Source of the DNA: Capsulimonadaceae bacterium
GTDB lineage: Bacteria > Armatimonadota > Armatimonadia > Armatimonadales > Capsulimonadaceae
Assembly (NCBI GenBank): GCA_031292625.1
Contig: JARLGU010000054.1
Location: forward strand, 1 to 64,000
Length of the DNA stretch: 64,000 nucleotides
Reading direction: 5' to 3'
The position numbers were made by a program, and so were the translations under genes. Below, one piece after another: positions 62,476-64,000 of this stretch. The notes under the pieces are model-generated. The model saw nothing but the letters and a program-made list of their open reading frames with translations, did no database searches and had not been told where the DNA came from. Every line of letters starts with the position of its first letter. The first letter of the stretch is position 1.

Positions 62476-63246
62476 ATGCGCCGTCATCACCAGAAGAATA
62501 CGCTGCTCCCGAAAATGATCGGCGTTGCCGTCTTAATCAATGCCATACTCGTGCCGATCATGGCCCAGATGGGCGTCTTCCATAGGGCGCGCGGTACGCG
62601 TCTTACGCCGGTAACGCTTGTAAAACTTCCGCCGCCAGAGAAGAACCCTGCCGAGCACAAGGCCAAGAAAGTCCCGCCAAAGCGCCAGGCCCCTCGCGGG
62701 GCGAAGCCGCACGAATCGTCGTCGCGCCCCTTGCCGCCCAATCCGAACCAGCCGAAAGTGGTCGCCGCGTCGCCAAGCGATTCGGACGAGGGCGGGGCGA
62801 CGATCGCCAATAACGGCACGGCAGCACCTGGACAGGTGGTCGCGCCTGCCCCTGCGCCCCGCGAAGAAGCGGCGTCGGCCCTCGTGACGCCTCCGAGTCC
62901 GCCCAAGCCGGCTCCGGAGCCAGCGCCGGTTGCCCCGCCCAAGCCGCCAGCGCCTCCGCCGCCGCACGTGCCCGTGATCGTCGCCGCCAAGCCGCTCGAT
63001 CGTCCCGAGCCGTCGATCCCCGATGAACTGCGCAACGACGATCTTAGCGCAACATTTATGGCCCTGTTCGATATCCAGCCGGATGGGAGCGCGACCGTTT
63101 CGACGCAACGGAGCACCGGCAATCAAACCCTTGATCGCCTGGCAATCGATGCCGCGCGCAAATGGACGTTTCGCCCTGCAACCCGCGATGGTCAGCCCGT
63201 GCGCAGCTATCTCCGCCTGGAGATCGACTTCAAAGTCGCCGACTGA
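62476..63246 (+). CDS. tonB: TonB energy-transducing protein
   Basis: A 256-residue protein with one N-terminal membrane helix (MIGVAVLINAILVPIMAQM). A long Pro/Ala/Lys-rich periplasmic spacer (about 45-165) follows. The C-terminal TonB domain contains the AR.WTF motif (IDAARKWTFRPATRDGQPVRSYLRLEIDF). It carries proton-motive energy from ExbBD to the receptor. GGAGAG lies 9 nt before the ATG. Confidence 0.9.
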   Translation: MRRHHQKNTLLPKMIGVAVLINAILVPIMAQMGVFHRARGTRLTPVTLVKLPPPEKNPAEHKAKKVPPKRQAPRGAKPHESSSRPLPPNPNQPKVVAASPSDSDEGGATIANNGTAAPGQVVAPAPAPREEAASALVTPPSPPKPAPEPAPVAPPKPPAPPPPHVPVIVAAKPLDRPEPSIPDELRNDDLSATFMALFDIQPDGSATVSTQRSTGNQTLDRLAIDAARKWTFRPATRDGQPVRSYLRLEIDFKVAD

Positions 63247-63327
63247 TTGCGCTACCATGGATCGAGCGCGCCCCGCTTGTCTGTTTCGCGGCAGAGGGAG
63301 TTCGGCGGTTCAAGTGGGCGGGGTAAT

Positions 63328-64000
63328 ATGAGGCTTGCTCCTAGCGGCGCTTCAAATGACACTATGTCCACTCGAACGAAGAGAACACGGGGCGCGTCCG
63401 CCGGCAACCACGCCGTCAAACGCGCCGGTGCACGATCCCAGTCCCAACGGCTAGAAGCCGAAGCGCGGCGCTCCCGCATGGCGCGGCAGTTGCTCGGTCT
63501 CTTTTATTTTCTGTCCGGTTTCGCGTTCCTTTCCATCGAGACGCTCTGGATCCGGGAAGCTGGTCTTCATATCGGCAATACCGTGGTTTCCGCGACGCTT
63601 GTTGTTGCGATCTATTTCGTGTGCGCGGCGATCGGCAACCTCGCCGGAGCCGCATCGTTGCGCAGAGGCGCTTCTGCCGTCGCCCTCTATGCTATCGCGG
63701 AACTCGCGACCGGGCTCGCCGCGGGCGCGGCTTATGCCCTTCGGCACGTGATCGGCGCGCTCGTTCTTGTGCAAACCGCGCCCCTTGCCCACGTGGTCTA
63801 CATCGCCCTCCTTATCGCGCTTCCATCGATTTTTTCCGGCGCCGCCTTTGCCGCATTGACGGATGCGGGCATACGCGCCATCGGGGAGCGCACGGGGACC
63901 GGCGGCGTGTTGTACGCGGGAAACCTGGTTGGCGGTGCGCTTGGCGTGCTGATCGGCGGAATCGCTATCCCGATGGCGGCGGGCAATCCTGGGGCGTTCT
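63328..64000 (+). CDS. polytopic membrane protein, fused MFS/spermidine-synthase type (partial, runs off the window)
   Basis: The frame is open from ATG 63328 to the window end (224 codons). After a basic N-terminus of about 50 residues come repeated membrane helices, opening with LGLFYFLSGFAFLSIETLWIREAGL. This is characteristic of the membrane part of fused spermidine-synthase-like proteins, where FFLSG and E.LW recur. Later helices include VVSATLVVAIYFVCAAIGNLAG and GVLYAGNLVGGALGVLIGG. The methyltransferase-like half would lie beyond the window. GGGG lies before the ATG; an ATG at 63364 is an alternative. Confidence 0.75.
   Translation, partial: MRLAPSGASNDTMSTRTKRTRGASAGNHAVKRAGARSQSQRLEAEARRSRMARQLLGLFYFLSGFAFLSIETLWIREAGLHIGNTVVSATLVVAIYFVCAAIGNLAGAASLRRGASAVALYAIAELATGLAAGAAYALRHVIGALVLVQTAPLAHVVYIALLIALPSIFSGAAFAALTDAGIRAIGERTGTGGVLYAGNLVGGALGVLIGGIAIPMAAGNPGAF

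Overview
This 64 kb window looks like chromosome from a diderm, moderately GC-rich bacterium. Three secreted 'prepilin N-terminus + H-X9-DG' (DUF1559-type) proteins, a TonB/ExbB/ExbD system, outer-membrane barrels ending in Phe and many secreted glycoside hydrolases fit Armatimonadota best, with Planctomycetota as the alternative. That assignment is inference from gene content; no rRNA or tRNA gene is visible.

Layout. (1) 0.6-10 kb: an arginine operon argC-argJ-argB-[ankyrin protein]-argD-argF-[GNAT]-argH. A promoter, an Arg-codon-rich leader ORF (MLVQSHPSLGLRRRERR...), a long hairpin and an intrinsic terminator precede it, which together look like a ribosome-mediated attenuator. argG is absent. 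(2) 10-19.6 kb: a membrane GAF-GGDEF cyclase, a Clp N-domain protein without an ATPase, a leftward operon (outer-membrane protein, TatD, DUF6807/PmoA-like, cytochrome P450), a secreted unknown and an RIC/ScdA di-iron protein. (3) 19.8-40.3 kb: a polysaccharide-utilisation region with a 1318-residue secreted protein, a sulfatase, two GH71-like enzymes, a GH50 agarase-like enzyme, another large TIM-barrel candidate, three pseudopilins, a GntR/LacI hybrid regulator and a LacI regulator. Both regulators have recognisable operators. (4) 41-52 kb: a GT4 glycosyltransferase, an LCP protein, nadA, the rpmH-rnpA-yidD-yidC-khpB cluster without dnaA, a DUF4397 lipoprotein, a TPR protein and rsfS. (5) 51-58 kb: SafE/FixH-like genes and a feoA-feoB-Cys-rich iron operon, DUF1905, a sugar isomerase and a Gfo/Idh/MocA oxidoreductase. 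(6) 58.8-64 kb: a TonB receptor, exbB-exbD-tonB, and a truncated spermidine-synthase-like membrane protein.

The most unusual content is non-coding. Family 1 has six copies: an intergenic element bounded by inverted repeats, with an internal module of exactly 93 bp present one to four times and a conserved GC-rich 3' block. Family 2 has four copies of a roughly 110-190 bp hairpin repeat, two of them abutting family 1. Family 3 has two copies of a roughly 170-200 bp sequence with compensatory base changes in two hairpins, so it is probably a structured RNA. Three promoters (the GntR/LacI gene, a pseudopilin gene and the GH71 pair) carry the same ATCGTACTA-N6-TAGTACGAT-type operator in the same register on the -10 box, which defines a small regulon by sequence alone.
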